Of a stretch of DNA of 64,000 nt, positions 34,584 through 43,245 are shown in pieces; the stretch's first letter is position 1, and every line of letters starts with the position of its first letter. The position numbers were made by a program, and so were the translations under genes. Under the pieces are notes generated by a model. That model saw only the letters and a list, made by a program, of their open reading frames with translations, was not told the origin of the DNA and ran no database searches. Source of the DNA: SMYC01 sp963578475 (GTDB lineage: Bacteria > Acidobacteriota > Vicinamibacteria > Marinacidobacterales > SMYC01); the NCBI GenBank assembly GCA_963578475.1, contig CAUZCL010000002.1:117313-181312 (forward strand), in the 5' to 3' direction.

Positions 34584-35424
34584 ATGAAACTCATTCTTGG
34601 GCTGCTGGCTCTTGTGACATCGCTCATGCCCTCCGACGCTTCCGGAGCCAAGCTGCGCGGCGACACGCTCGACGCCTGGGAGCGCTATCGCAGCCTCACG
34701 GAGAAGCGCATCGAGGAGGAGCTCGGCGCGAGTGATGGCTTCCTCGTTCGCGATTACATGAGCGCGGGGGATGCTGCGGCTCTGCGACAAGCACTCGCCG
34801 CCGGGGAGATCTCCATCAAGAAGATGCAGACCTTGAACGAGGAAGGCGGCGAGGTCAGGATACCCAAAGGACTCGTCCATCATTGGTACGGCAGCGTGCT
34901 CGTTTCGGGCGCGAGCCTCGATGACGTGCTCGCTTGGGTGCAAGATTATGACAACCACGCGGATTACTTCGATGAAGTCGAGGAATCGAACCTGGTATCG
35001 CGAAATGGCGACGTGTTCGACGTCTTCTTGAGATTGCGTCGGAAAAAGTCATCACGGTGCACTAGAACACTGAGCATCAAGTGACTTACGAGCGCCGCTC
35101 CCCCACCGAAGCCATAAGCCGGAGCAGGTCGACGCGTATTGCCGAGATCGACCATCCAGGAACGAACCACGAGCGTGAGAAGCCGGTCGAGGACGACCGC
35201 GGATTTCTGTGGCGGTTGAACTCCTATTGGCGATTCCGACATACGCCGGTTGGCGATTCCGACATACGCCGGATGGCGTCATCGTCGAGTGCGAGTCACA
35301 TCGGGTTGAGCCGGACCATCCCCGTCGCGTTCCGTTGGGTAGTGCAGCCGTTCATCATGTCGGTGCGCGCGACTCTCTTTTGGCCACGCTCGAGCCGCTG
35401 CGAGATGCTCTAGCCTTCGACTAG
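34584..35424 (+). pseudogene. START/SRPBCC-like secreted protein, inactivated partly by a 23-bp tandem duplication
   Basis: The frame opens with a signal peptide (MKLILGLLALVTSLMPSDAS) and KGLVHHWYGSVLVSGASLDD, VLAWVQDYDNHADYFDEVEE, a lipid-binding START-like pattern. It breaks at an A-run (LRLRRKK), continues in another frame as VITVH, TAG, NTEHQVTYERRS and EDDRGFLWRLNSYWRFRHTP. At 35227-35272 a 23-base unit (TTGGCGATTCCGACATACGC plus CGG) is repeated exactly; removing one copy restores YWRFRHTPDGVIVECES. The end (LSRTIPVAFRWVVQPFIMSV, ATLEPLRDALAFD) needs further shifts. Several independent lesions make it a clear pseudogene. Confidence 0.85.
35227..35272 (+). repeat. 23-bp perfect tandem duplication
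   Basis: Two identical adjacent 23-base units, 35227-35249 and 35250-35272. Since 23 is not a multiple of three the duplication shifts the reading frame of the START-like gene. Confidence 0.95.
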
Positions 35425-35465
35425 TATCCTCACGCGCTACGCGCTACGCGATCCACGAGCCTCGG

Positions 35466-35721
35466 ATGCTGCGCCTCGAAGGCGGCGCGCAGTGGCTCGA
35501 CGATGCGCAAAAGCGGCTCCGATCGCACATGACGCTCGCGTGTCGCATCGATACGAGCAGCGGTCCGTGCGCGTCGTCTGCACGCATCTCGAGTCCGAGT
35601 CTCCTCCTCGCTGCGTGCAAAGCAGATGCAGCAAATTTTGGAGTTTTTGGCGACGGATGCCAGCGACGTGCCGACGATCCTGGGCGGAGACTGGAACACG
35701 TGGAGCTTTTTGATCCGCTAG
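35466..35721 (+). pseudogene. Remnant of an endonuclease/exonuclease/phosphatase-family gene
   Basis: In successive frames: RLRSHMTLACRIDTSSGP, SVRVVCTHLES and LRAKQMQQILEFLATDASDV, PTILGGDWNTWSFLIR, stop at 35719-35721. 'VVCTHLE' and 'GGDWNT' are the catalytic strand motifs of the EEP (DNase I-like) fold. N- and C-terminal parts are missing and at least two frameshifts separate the pieces. It ends 12 nt before the LexA operator. Confidence 0.65.
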
Positions 35722-35730
35722 AGAATTCTC

Positions 35731-35759
35731 TTGTATACCAGACAAATGTCTGGTATAGT
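35731..35759 (+). promoter_or_regulatory. Promoter of lexA-imuA-imuB-dnaE2, overlapping the operator
   Basis: TTGTAT at 35731-35736 and TATAGT at 35754-35759 with a 17-nt spacer. The predicted transcription start (about 35766) coincides with the lexA ATG, and no ribosome-binding site is visible, so the mRNA may be leaderless. The operator fills the spacer. Confidence 0.55.
35734..35757. promoter_or_regulatory. LexA operator (perfect 24-bp palindrome)
   Basis: TATACCAGACA, AA, then the exact reverse complement of the first arm. It overlaps both promoter hexamers, so bound LexA would exclude RNA polymerase. The ACCAGACA half-site differs from the E. coli CTGT-type and the Gram-positive GAAC-type boxes. 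Confidence 0.8.
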
Positions 35760-35765
35760 TCCTAC

Positions 35766-36398
35766 ATGCCGAAAACGCCCCCTGGTGAGACGCGCGAGCG
35801 GGTCTACTGCTACGTTCGGGAACGTCTTTTCGAAGGGCGACCGCCTACGATCCGCGAGGTCCAGCATGCGTTCTCGTTTCGAGCGGTCGAGACAGCGCGC
35901 GGGCATCTCGAAGCGCTCGTCCAGGAAGGCCGCCTCGCTAAAAAAAACGGCCAGGCACGTGGGTTCGCGCTGCCGGAGCTCGAGGGCCTAGGCACCCCTA
36001 GGCTCGTACCCATTCTCGGGCGCGTGCAAGCAGGTGTGTTGAGCACTGCGATCCAGGATCTCGACGGTTACATCCCTATCGAGTCGACGCACACGTCTCA
36101 GGAGCTCTTTGCGCTTCGCGTGCACGGCGAGAGCATGACGGGTGTGGGCATCTTCCCTCGAGATCTCGTCATTGTGAAGCGGCAGGCTACTGCCAATTCC
36201 GGTGATATCGTCGTGGCGCTCGTGGAAGACGAGGCGACGGTCAAACGCCTTCGCGTCCGTAAAGGCATTATCGAGCTCCATCCCGAGAACCCAAATTTCG
36301 ACGTCATCATCCCATCCCACTATCAGTGCAGGATTCTCGGGAAGATCATCGAAGTCCGGCGTTTTCTAGAGCGCGCCTCGTCCCCGCTCCGAGATTAA
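35766..36398 (+). CDS. lexA: LexA repressor of the mutasome cassette
   Basis: A 210-residue protein. The N-terminal winged helix (RERVYCYVRERLFEGRPPTI, REVQHAFSFRAVETARGHLE) is followed by the S24 latent protease domain: cleavage site Ala-Gly in ILGRVQAGVLSTA, catalytic Ser in LRVHGESMTGVGIFPRDLVI and Lys in ALVEDEATVKRLRV. RecA filaments trigger self-cleavage, which releases the cassette. The HTH does not look like that of E. coli LexA, matching the different operator. Confidence 0.92.
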   Translation: MPKTPPGETRERVYCYVRERLFEGRPPTIREVQHAFSFRAVETARGHLEALVQEGRLAKKNGQARGFALPELEGLGTPRLVPILGRVQAGVLSTAIQDLDGYIPIESTHTSQELFALRVHGESMTGVGIFPRDLVIVKRQATANSGDIVVALVEDEATVKRLRVRKGIIELHPENPNFDVIIPSHYQCRILGKIIEVRRFLERASSPLRD

Positions 36399-36404
36399 AT
36401 CCCC

Positions 36405-37076
36405 ATGTCGGTCTCACGAGCTTATTCGACGGGTATCTCTCCCTCCGAAGCGTCACGAGATAGCTGGGGGCTTTCGCAAATGACGGGGCGGCTCGTCGAG
36501 ATTTTCGGCCATCGTGCCGTCGCCAACTTGACCGTGGCCTTCGGTCTCGTGCTCGAAGCGCAAAGGCGCGAAGAGACCGCCGCTTGGGTCACGTTGAAGC
36601 AAAGCACTTTCTTCCCTCCCGACGCGGCGGCGTCCGGCATTTCGCTCGCGCATCTCGCGGTCGTGCGGGTGGACGATGCGCGCGCAGCAACTCGGGCGAC
36701 GATCGAGCTCACGCGCTCGGGCGGGTTCGATCTCGTCGTGTTAGATCTCGGCCCTGAAGCCATTCGAGAAAAGCTCGTGCGCCGCGACAAGCCCCTCCAT
36801 GCCCTCCATGGAAGTCGCCGCGGCCCAAAGTACCTTTCGATACCGCTTCTCACCAAGCTCGTCGGCATAGCGCGCAAGAACGCGACCGCCGTCGTCGTGC
36901 TCACCGAGAAAACCGATCGGATGAGCTCGGTCAGCTCTCTCATCTCACTGCGTGTCGAAGCCCGGCACGCCAAAGACGCACCACACGCTGTCGAGGTGGT
37001 GGTCTTGAAGGACAAACGCCGGGGGCCAGGCCGTCTATACCGCGAGGTCTGTCATGTCCCGGCTGGCTTGCGTTGA
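36405..37076 (+). CDS. imuA: ImuA-like RecA-related mutasome protein
   Basis: A 223-residue protein in the ImuA/SulA-like position between lexA and imuB. It has a RecA-fold layout: TGRLVEIFGHRAVANLTVAF, AHLAVVRVDDARAATRATIE, GGFDLVVLDLG and LTKLVGIARKNATAVVVLTE. The Walker A of RecA is not evident, as in ImuA proteins. It serves as accessory factor for translesion synthesis with ImuB and DnaE2. It begins 6 nt after lexA and overlaps imuB by 23 nt. Confidence 0.82.
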   Translation: MSVSRAYSTGISPSEASRDSWGLSQMTGRLVEIFGHRAVANLTVAFGLVLEAQRREETAAWVTLKQSTFFPPDAAASGISLAHLAVVRVDDARAATRATIELTRSGGFDLVVLDLGPEAIREKLVRRDKPLHALHGSRRGPKYLSIPLLTKLVGIARKNATAVVVLTEKTDRMSSVSSLISLRVEARHAKDAPHAVEVVVLKDKRRGPGRLYREVCHVPAGLR

Positions 37077-38547
37077 CATCCCCGCCTTCCCTCTTCAGCT
37101 CCTCTTGAAGGAGCATCCCGATTGGCGCAGCTTGCCGGCTGTCGTCGTCGCCGAAGAAAAGCCGCAAGCGTTCATCTTGTGGGTGAACGAGAAAGCGAGA
37201 CGGCTCGGCATCCGTCCCGGACATCGTTACGCGGCGGGGCTCGCGCTCTCGAGAGAGCTGCGCGCGGGCGCCATCAGAGAAGCTCTCATATACAAAGAAG
37301 TCGAAGCCATCACCGAACGCCTTCGTGACTTCACACCCGACGTCGAGCCTGCAGATGCGTCATGGCACTCCCCCGGCCTCTTTTGGCTGAACGCTTCGGG
37401 CCTCGGCCATTTATTTCCTTCGCTCGAAAGCTGGGGCGAGAACATCCGTACATCACTCGACAAGATGGGCCTTTTTACGTCCGTCGCCATCGGATTCTCG
37501 CGTTTCGGAACCTACGCCGTTGCTCGGGCCTTGCGCGGACTTCGTGTTTTCGAAAGCGCTCGAGACGAAGACCGCGCAGTGCAGCATGTGCCGTTGTCGC
37601 GGCTCGATATTCCACCCAACGCGCAAGAGTCTTTCATCAAGCTCCGCATCCGGACGGTCGCGGACTTTCTACGTCTGCCTCCAAAAGGGCTCTTGAAACG
37701 TTTTGGCCGCGAAGTCGAAGCACTCCACCGTCTCGCCGCGGGTGATCTCTTTACGCCGCTCGCACCTGTACCTCCGAAAGAGCCACTCGAAAAAGCGATG
37801 GAGCTTCCCGGTCCGGTGGCCGATAGCGAGCGGCTTCTGTTCTTCGTCAAACAGCTCCTCGACACGCTTCTTCAGGATCTCGAGGCCAAGAGCCTAGCAC
37901 TCACGAAGCTTTTTCTCCGGCTCGAGTTCGACGATTACCGCTCGCTCGAAGAAGTGCTGCGCCCCGATGCGCCCACGCTCTCGGGCCCGCTTCTTCTCGG
38001 GCTCATGCGCTCGCGGCTCGAGACGTTGCGCCTCGATGCCGGCGCCGTCGAGCTTTGCCTTCGCGCCGAAGCTGTACCGAAGACGGTGGAGCAGCTGTTG
38101 CTCGCTGCGAGGAAGCCGAAGAGGGGGCCGAGAAAGCAGAGCCGCGCTTTCGCGAGGCTCCGGGCCGAGTTTGGAGACGAAGCGGTCGTGCAAGCGGAGC
38201 TTTTGAAGGGTCACCTCCCGAGCGCGCGTTTTCAATGGACGCCTCTCGAGAACCTTCCGAAGATCATGTCGCCCGTAGAAGGACAGCGCACGCTCATCCG
38301 GCGTATCTACGAAAAGCCTATGGCGCTTCCGCCACGTAGCCGGCACGAGCCGAATGGCTGGATGCTGCGCGGGCTCGAGTTCGGGCCGGTGCGAGATTTT
38401 TTAGGCCCCTACATCCTCTCCGGTGGTTGGTGGAAGCGCACGGTCCACCGTGAGTACTACTTCGTGAAGATGCAGCAAGGCGATGTCTTTTGGGTTTTTT
38501 ATGACCGCGTTCGGCGCCGGTGGTTTTTGGAAGGGCGGGTCGAGTGA
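37054..38547 (+). CDS. imuB: ImuB, Y-family polymerase-like mutasome protein
   Basis: A 497-residue protein with Y-family architecture: palm start LACVDIPAFPLQLLLKEHPD, NEKARRLGIRPGHRYAAGLA, LFWLNASGLGHLFPSLESWG and SVAIGFSRFGTYAVARAL, then helix-hairpin-helix and little-finger regions. The acidic catalytic pair of active polymerases (DE in the palm) is not seen (WLNASGLG), in line with ImuB being a beta-clamp-binding hub rather than a polymerase. The C-terminus (GPYILSGGWWKRTVHREYYF) is family-typical. Confidence 0.9.
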   Translation: MSRLACVDIPAFPLQLLLKEHPDWRSLPAVVVAEEKPQAFILWVNEKARRLGIRPGHRYAAGLALSRELRAGAIREALIYKEVEAITERLRDFTPDVEPADASWHSPGLFWLNASGLGHLFPSLESWGENIRTSLDKMGLFTSVAIGFSRFGTYAVARALRGLRVFESARDEDRAVQHVPLSRLDIPPNAQESFIKLRIRTVADFLRLPPKGLLKRFGREVEALHRLAAGDLFTPLAPVPPKEPLEKAMELPGPVADSERLLFFVKQLLDTLLQDLEAKSLALTKLFLRLEFDDYRSLEEVLRPDAPTLSGPLLLGLMRSRLETLRLDAGAVELCLRAEAVPKTVEQLLLAARKPKRGPRKQSRAFARLRAEFGDEAVVQAELLKGHLPSARFQWTPLENLPKIMSPVEGQRTLIRRIYEKPMALPPRSRHEPNGWMLRGLEFGPVRDFLGPYILSGGWWKRTVHREYYFVKMQQGDVFWVFYDRVRRRWFLEGRVE

Positions 38548-38551
38548 ACCC

Positions 38552-41500
38552 ATGGCTCTAGCGCCTTATGCTCCGCTTTGGTGTAAGTCGAACGGGTCTT
38601 TTCTAGAAGGCGCCAGTCACCCCGAAGAGCTTGTCGAAGAAGCTTATCGGCTCGGACTTTCTTCACTTGCCATCACGGATCGGGACGGGATTTACGGCAT
38701 CGTTCGGGCGCATCTCAAAGCTCAGGAAGTCGGGATTCAGCTCATTATCGGATCCCAGGTAACCGTCGACGACGGTTCCACGATTCTGCTTCTCGTCGAG
38801 AGCCATACGGGCTATCGAAATCTTTGCCGGCTCGTCACCAAAGGACGGCTTCGGTCCGAGAAAGGGAGCTCCTCGGTCTCTTGGACGGAAGTTGCCGAGC
38901 ATCAGAATGGGTTGCTCGCTTTGTGGAGAGCCAATCACGCTCCCCTCGATCTACTAAAAGACGCTTTCGGGAATAGGCTCTATGCGTTTGCCACGCGGCA
39001 TCGGCAGGATGTCGACGTGCCCCGAAATCAGTACCTAAAAGAACAGGCAGCGAAATACGGGCTTCCCATCGTCGCGGGGATGGAAGTGCTCTACCACCAC
39101 CGCGAGCGGCGTGATCTGCAGGACGTTCTCACTGCCATTAGGCATGGAACCACAGTTCGGAGCGCGGGGCGCCTTCTCAAGCCGAACGCCGAGTACGGGC
39201 TTCGCACGCCGATCGCCTTTCGCGAGCTCTATGCGGACGACCCGCTCGCCGTAGAGAGAACGCTTTCGATTGCCGAGCGCTGCAACTTCTCGCTGCAGGA
39301 GATCCGCTATCGCTACCCCGCGGAGAACCTTCCCGATGGCAGCACCTCGTCCGAATATCTCGAGCATCTGACATTCGAAGGCGCGCACTGGCGCTCTCGC
39401 GGCAACGTTCCCGAGGACATGCAAAAACAGCTCTGTAAAGAGCTCGACCTCATCAAAGAGCTCGACTATGGCGGCTACTTCCTCGCGATGTACGAGGTCG
39501 TCCAGTTCTGCCGCCAGAACGAGATTCTTTGTCAGGGGCGCGGCTCGGCGGCGAACTCTTCGGTTTGCTATTGCCTCGGCATCACCGCGGTCGACCCGGT
39601 GCGCATGGGGCTTCTCTTCGAGCGCTTCTTGTCGAAAGACCGAGCCGAGCCTCCGGACATAGACCTCGACATCATGCATCAGAGGCGCGAAGAGGTCATT
39701 CAGTTCGTCTACGAGAAATATGGCCGCGACCGCGCCGCCATGGTGGCGAACATCGTGCGCTACCGTGCACGCTCCGCGGTGCGCGATGTCGGCAAAGCGC
39801 TCGGCCTTTCCGAGACGAGCCTCGACCGCCTGTCGAAGCTGCTCTCTCATTACGATGGGCCCACGGTAGAGAACCTGTCCGACGCCGGCTTCGATCCGAC
39901 GACGCCTGACCACCAGCATTTGCTGCGCCTCGCCAACACGATCCTCGATTTCCCCCACCACCTCTCCATCCATCCCGGCGGCTTTCTTCTCGGCCACGAG
40001 CCGGTCTACCAGCTCGTCCCCATCGAAAACGCCACCATGAAAGACCGGACCGTCATCCAATGGGACAAAGATGACATCGAAGCGCTCGGTCTCTTCAAAG
40101 TCGACTTGCTCGGCCTCGGCGCACTCACACAGCTCGACCTTTGCTTCCGTCTTCTCGAGAAGCACCGCGGCGTCGAGCTCTCGATGGCCACCATCCCGCC
40201 TGACGATGAAGAGACGTTCAAGATGATCTGCCGCTCGGAGACGGTGGGTGTTTTTCAAATCGAGAGCCGCGCGCAGATGGCGATGCTCCCCCGCTTGCGC
40301 CCCCAAAATTATTACGACCTAGTCATCGAAGTCAGCATCGTGCGCCCCGGCCCCATCACCGGAGGCATGGTCCATCCTTACTTGAGACGCCGCAACGGAG
40401 AAGAGCCCGTGACCTACCCGCACCCGCTCTTGAAGCCCGTTTTAGAGAAAACGCTTGGTATACCTCTTTTCCAGGAGCAAGTCATGCGTCTCGCTGTGGT
40501 CGCGGCGGATTACACGCCGGGTGAAGCCGATCAGCTGCGGCGCGACATGGCCGCGTGGCGGCGCACGGGCCGTATCGAGCGGCACCGGGAGCGGCTCGTC
40601 ACCCGTATGGAGGCCAAGGGCATCGCGACCGAGTTCGCCGAGCGCGTCTTCCAGCAGATCACCGGCTTCGGCGAGTACGGTTTTCCCGAAAGCCATGCGG
40701 CAAGCTTCGCGCTCATCAGCTATGCAGCGGCTTATCTGCTTTGCCACTACCCTGCCGAGTTCGTGTGCGCGCTCTTGAACGCGCAGCCGATGGGCTTTTA
40801 CTCTCCGGCGACCATCATCGACGATGGCAAGCGGCGCGGCGTCCACTACTTCCCTATCGATGTTCGTACGAGTACGTGGGATTGCCAGATGGTGGGCGAA
40901 GCGATCCGCATGGGTTTACGTTATGTGAAAGGTCTCGGTGAACGTGATTGGGATCGTATCGACGCCGCGAGGCGCGAGCAACCTTTCGCATCGATGGAGG
41001 ATTTTTCGAAGCGCACGAGGCTCGACGAAAAAGCGCTTGCCGCGCTCGCCGAAGCGGGGGCTTTTCAAAACTTCGAAGCCACGCGCCGCGCCGCGTTGTG
41101 GAAAGCGCGCGGGCTCAGAAAAGACGACCCCGACACATTTTTATCTGTTCCCGAGAGCGAAATCGCTTTCGACGCGCTCGACGTCTTCGAGACCATCGCG
41201 TGGGACTATGACGCCGCGTCCCACAGCACCCATGGCCACCCTTTGGCACCGCTGCGCGAAGCGTTGAAAGCACAAAGACTCCCCGACGCCCGCACCGTCG
41301 CCCGAATGAAAAACGGCAGGCGGGTGTGCTATGTCGGTCTCGTTATCTGCCGCCAGCGCCCAGGCACAGCCGCCGGCGTCACTTTCATGACCCTCGAAGA
41401 CGAGTCCGGCTTCGTCAATCTCGTTCTGTGGCCAAAGAAATTCGAGGAATATGCCGTCCTCGCAAAAACGTCACCTTTTCTAGGCGTCACCGGAAAAGTC

Positions 41501-41599
41501 CAATCCGAGCAAAGCGTCGTCCACCTCATCGTGGACAAACTCTGGAAACCAAAACTCACGCTAGAGCCGAAACGCGTTAGCAGTCGTTATTTTCACTAG
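38552..41599 (+). CDS. dnaE2: Error-prone DNA polymerase DnaE2
   Basis: A 1015-residue C-family polymerase. PHP domain at the N-terminus (LWCKSNGSFLEGASHPEELV, SSLAITDRDGIYGIVRAHLK), polymerase core with CQGRGSAANSSVCYCLGITA and EPPDIDLDIMHQRREEVIQF (the PDxDxD catalytic triad), VGVFQIESRAQMAMLPRLRP and GFPESHAASFALISYAAAYL, then a C-terminal OB fold (ITRPGT-type region, VTFMTLEDESGFVNLVLWPK). Start at 38552 lies 4 nt after imuB. With ImuA and ImuB it carries out SOS mutagenesis. Confidence 0.95.
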   Translation: MALAPYAPLWCKSNGSFLEGASHPEELVEEAYRLGLSSLAITDRDGIYGIVRAHLKAQEVGIQLIIGSQVTVDDGSTILLLVESHTGYRNLCRLVTKGRLRSEKGSSSVSWTEVAEHQNGLLALWRANHAPLDLLKDAFGNRLYAFATRHRQDVDVPRNQYLKEQAAKYGLPIVAGMEVLYHHRERRDLQDVLTAIRHGTTVRSAGRLLKPNAEYGLRTPIAFRELYADDPLAVERTLSIAERCNFSLQEIRYRYPAENLPDGSTSSEYLEHLTFEGAHWRSRGNVPEDMQKQLCKELDLIKELDYGGYFLAMYEVVQFCRQNEILCQGRGSAANSSVCYCLGITAVDPVRMGLLFERFLSKDRAEPPDIDLDIMHQRREEVIQFVYEKYGRDRAAMVANIVRYRARSAVRDVGKALGLSETSLDRLSKLLSHYDGPTVENLSDAGFDPTTPDHQHLLRLANTILDFPHHLSIHPGGFLLGHEPVYQLVPIENATMKDRTVIQWDKDDIEALGLFKVDLLGLGALTQLDLCFRLLEKHRGVELSMATIPPDDEETFKMICRSETVGVFQIESRAQMAMLPRLRPQNYYDLVIEVSIVRPGPITGGMVHPYLRRRNGEEPVTYPHPLLKPVLEKTLGIPLFQEQVMRLAVVAADYTPGEADQLRRDMAAWRRTGRIERHRERLVTRMEAKGIATEFAERVFQQITGFGEYGFPESHAASFALISYAAAYLLCHYPAEFVCALLNAQPMGFYSPATIIDDGKRRGVHYFPIDVRTSTWDCQMVGEAIRMGLRYVKGLGERDWDRIDAARREQPFASMEDFSKRTRLDEKALAALAEAGAFQNFEATRRAALWKARGLRKDDPDTFLSVPESEIAFDALDVFETIAWDYDAASHSTHGHPLAPLREALKAQRLPDARTVARMKNGRRVCYVGLVICRQRPGTAAGVTFMTLEDESGFVNLVLWPKKFEEYAVLAKTSPFLGVTGKVQSEQSVVHLIVDKLWKPKLTLEPKRVSSRYFH

Positions 41600-41683
41600 A
41601 TCGGCTACCTGCTAACTGCCGCCTGCTACCTTACCAGGTCGCCGGTTAGCCGGTGGCGGTAGCCGGGAGCAATCGGACCGCGG

Positions 41684-42124
41684 TTACTTTTCTAGGCCGC
41701 TGATATCGAGCGACGCGTCTTCGATCGCGATGCGAGACACCTTCGTACCCTTCGGCACTCGGAACGAGAAGTTGCAGGAATAAGACTCTTTGGAGTCCAC
41801 GTCACGAAACGACTGCGCGGTCTTGTACTCGTTTCCGGCATCGTCGTAAAGCAACGGTTTGGGAACGTCCCCACCATCGAACGCGGGGAGGACTTTCACG
41901 TCGATCTGGATCGTCGCGAACTCATTGTCCTCCACCGGTCGAATAACGCCCCTGACGATATTCTCCCCGGGAGGGCAATCTTGAAGGCTCACCCTCTTCG
42001 ACCGCGAAACACTTTTCGCGGTCAGCTCCAATCCGTTATAGGAAGCCGAGTCGTCGGCACCCAACTGTACCGCAACGAAGACGAGTGCTATAACGAGACC
42101 GAGACGTGGGATACGAATCTTCAT
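41684..42124 (-). CDS. Secreted protein of unknown function
   Basis: A 146-residue protein with a signal peptide (MKIRIPRLGLVIALVFVAVQ) and one beta-rich domain: YNGLELTAKSVSRSKRVSLQ, FATIQIDVKVLPAFDGGDVP, YSCNFSFRVPKGTKVSRIAI. The layout resembles DUF4352-type extracellular immunoglobulin-like domains, with a possible disulfide between DCPPG and YSCNF. I cannot assign a function. It converges on dnaE2. Confidence 0.7.
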   Translation of the reverse strand: MKIRIPRLGLVIALVFVAVQLGADDSASYNGLELTAKSVSRSKRVSLQDCPPGENIVRGVIRPVEDNEFATIQIDVKVLPAFDGGDVPKPLLYDDAGNEYKTAQSFRDVDSKESYSCNFSFRVPKGTKVSRIAIEDASLDISGLEK

Positions 42125-42149
42125 GAGCCGCCTCTCTTTCCCAAAGAAC

Positions 42150-42173
42150 GGGTAGCGGCATTCGCCGCTACCC
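42150..42173 (-). terminator. Strong hairpin between two minus-strand genes (possible terminator)
   Basis: GGGTAGCGGC and GCCGCTACCC form a perfect 10-bp stem around a 4-nt loop just downstream of the gene ending at 42185. There is no clear U-run after it, so termination is plausible but not certain. Confidence 0.4.
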
Positions 42174-42184
42174 GGCGTAGATAT

Positions 42185-42997
42185 TTATAGTCGCCTATCG
42201 GGCCAAATCAACGTGCGCCACATGTGGGTCGACGGCGAATTGTCCCAACCGAGCCCTTCCTCGGGCTGCTTGAAGTGGCGAGCGATGATCTCGCGGAACG
42301 GGTCGATCGACACCTTGGCGTTCCGGTCGAACGAATACAGATCGTTCACCGTCACGAGCCTCGGATATTTGTACCATTTGTGATTCTTGACCCACTCGTG
42401 CGTCTTCTGCAGATACGGCTCCGGTACGTAGTCTTCGCCGAAGGACCGGAAATAGCTTTCCGGATATTCGTAGCCGTATTCCGTGTCCGGAAAAAACCGC
42501 AGACACTGGTGGTAGCGGATCGCGAACGTCGTTTTCTCCGGGACGTAGGGCTCGACGAGTTGCGCACCCCACCACCCGTGATCCGGCCGGATCAAGTTAA
42601 GGACCACATCGTGCAGCAGGCAAGCCAAGATTATCTCTTCGTCCATCCCGGTGGTGAGTGCGCGGTTAGCGCTCTGCAATACGTGGTTCGCCGGCGCGAA
42701 GCGATATTCGAAGAAGTCCTCGAGCGACGGTTTTGCCGGCATGGGCGCGATCTTCCTCAACTTGCCGTCACGCCCCTGCCTGAAGAGAAACCCGGCGCCG
42801 TTGCGCGCCGGACGCGTGAGGTCCTCGTTCCTTGCTGCGAGATCGGCCACTGTGGGATATTCGGGCTCGTCCGCGGACGCATTGAGCTGCTCTTCCATAT
42901 AGTGCTCGAGAGCATCCGCCTTCTGATCCGGCGTCATCAGGGCAACAGCTGCTGCCCCACCAAGACTCTTAAATAAAGCGCGACGATCGATTTCCAT
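42185..42997 (-). CDS. TAT-exported protein with an HD-like domain
   Basis: A 270-residue protein. The N-terminus MEIDRRALFKSLGGAAAVAL carries a twin-arginine-like DRRALF motif. The body contains an HD-type helical core: EEIILACLLHDVVLNLIRPD, HGWWGAQLVEPYVPEKTTFA and IRYHQCLRFFPDTEYGYEYP, where the HD pair and further His could bind metal as in MIOX/HD phosphohydrolases. The end (GWDNSPSTHMWRTLIWPDRR) is conserved-looking. Substrate unknown. GAGAGGAT lies 8 nt before the ATG at 42997. Confidence 0.65.
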   Translation of the reverse strand: MEIDRRALFKSLGGAAAVALMTPDQKADALEHYMEEQLNASADEPEYPTVADLAARNEDLTRPARNGAGFLFRQGRDGKLRKIAPMPAKPSLEDFFEYRFAPANHVLQSANRALTTGMDEEIILACLLHDVVLNLIRPDHGWWGAQLVEPYVPEKTTFAIRYHQCLRFFPDTEYGYEYPESYFRSFGEDYVPEPYLQKTHEWVKNHKWYKYPRLVTVNDLYSFDRNAKVSIDPFREIIARHFKQPEEGLGWDNSPSTHMWRTLIWPDRRL

Positions 42998-43100
42998 GAG
43001 CTCATCCTCTCGTCCGTCGCTGGGACGATACCCTCGGTGGTCGCACCAGCCACGGACCTGCTGGAAGAGTACTCGGCGGCAATCCAGGGAGTCAACCAAT

Positions 43101-43231
43101 CAGCATTCAGCATTCAGCATTCAGCATTCAGGTCTGAATCCAGTGATGAAGCTCTCCAATCCGAGCTCCTCCGTCAAACGGGAGAGCTCTATAGTACGGA
43201 CCTGAATGCTGATGCTGATAACTGAATGCTG
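43101..43231. repeat. 131-bp nested inverted-repeat element built of CAGCATT heptads
   Basis: The left arm (43101-43131) contains four CAGCATT units ending in CAG; the right arm (43198-43231) carries the reverse-complementary GAATGCTGATGCTG. In the centre GAGCTCCTCCGT (43163-43174) pairs imperfectly with ACGGGAGAGCTC (43178-43189). This nested hairpin lies in the divergent gap between the HD-like and EamA genes. Confidence 0.6.
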
Positions 43232-43245
43232 TACACTGTTTCGCG

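Noticed and set aside
39035..40306. 423-codon open frame on the minus strand
   Set aside because: It lies opposite dnaE2, whose motifs (PDIDLDIM, GRGSAANSS) are unmistakable; the antisense frame is a high-GC shadow.
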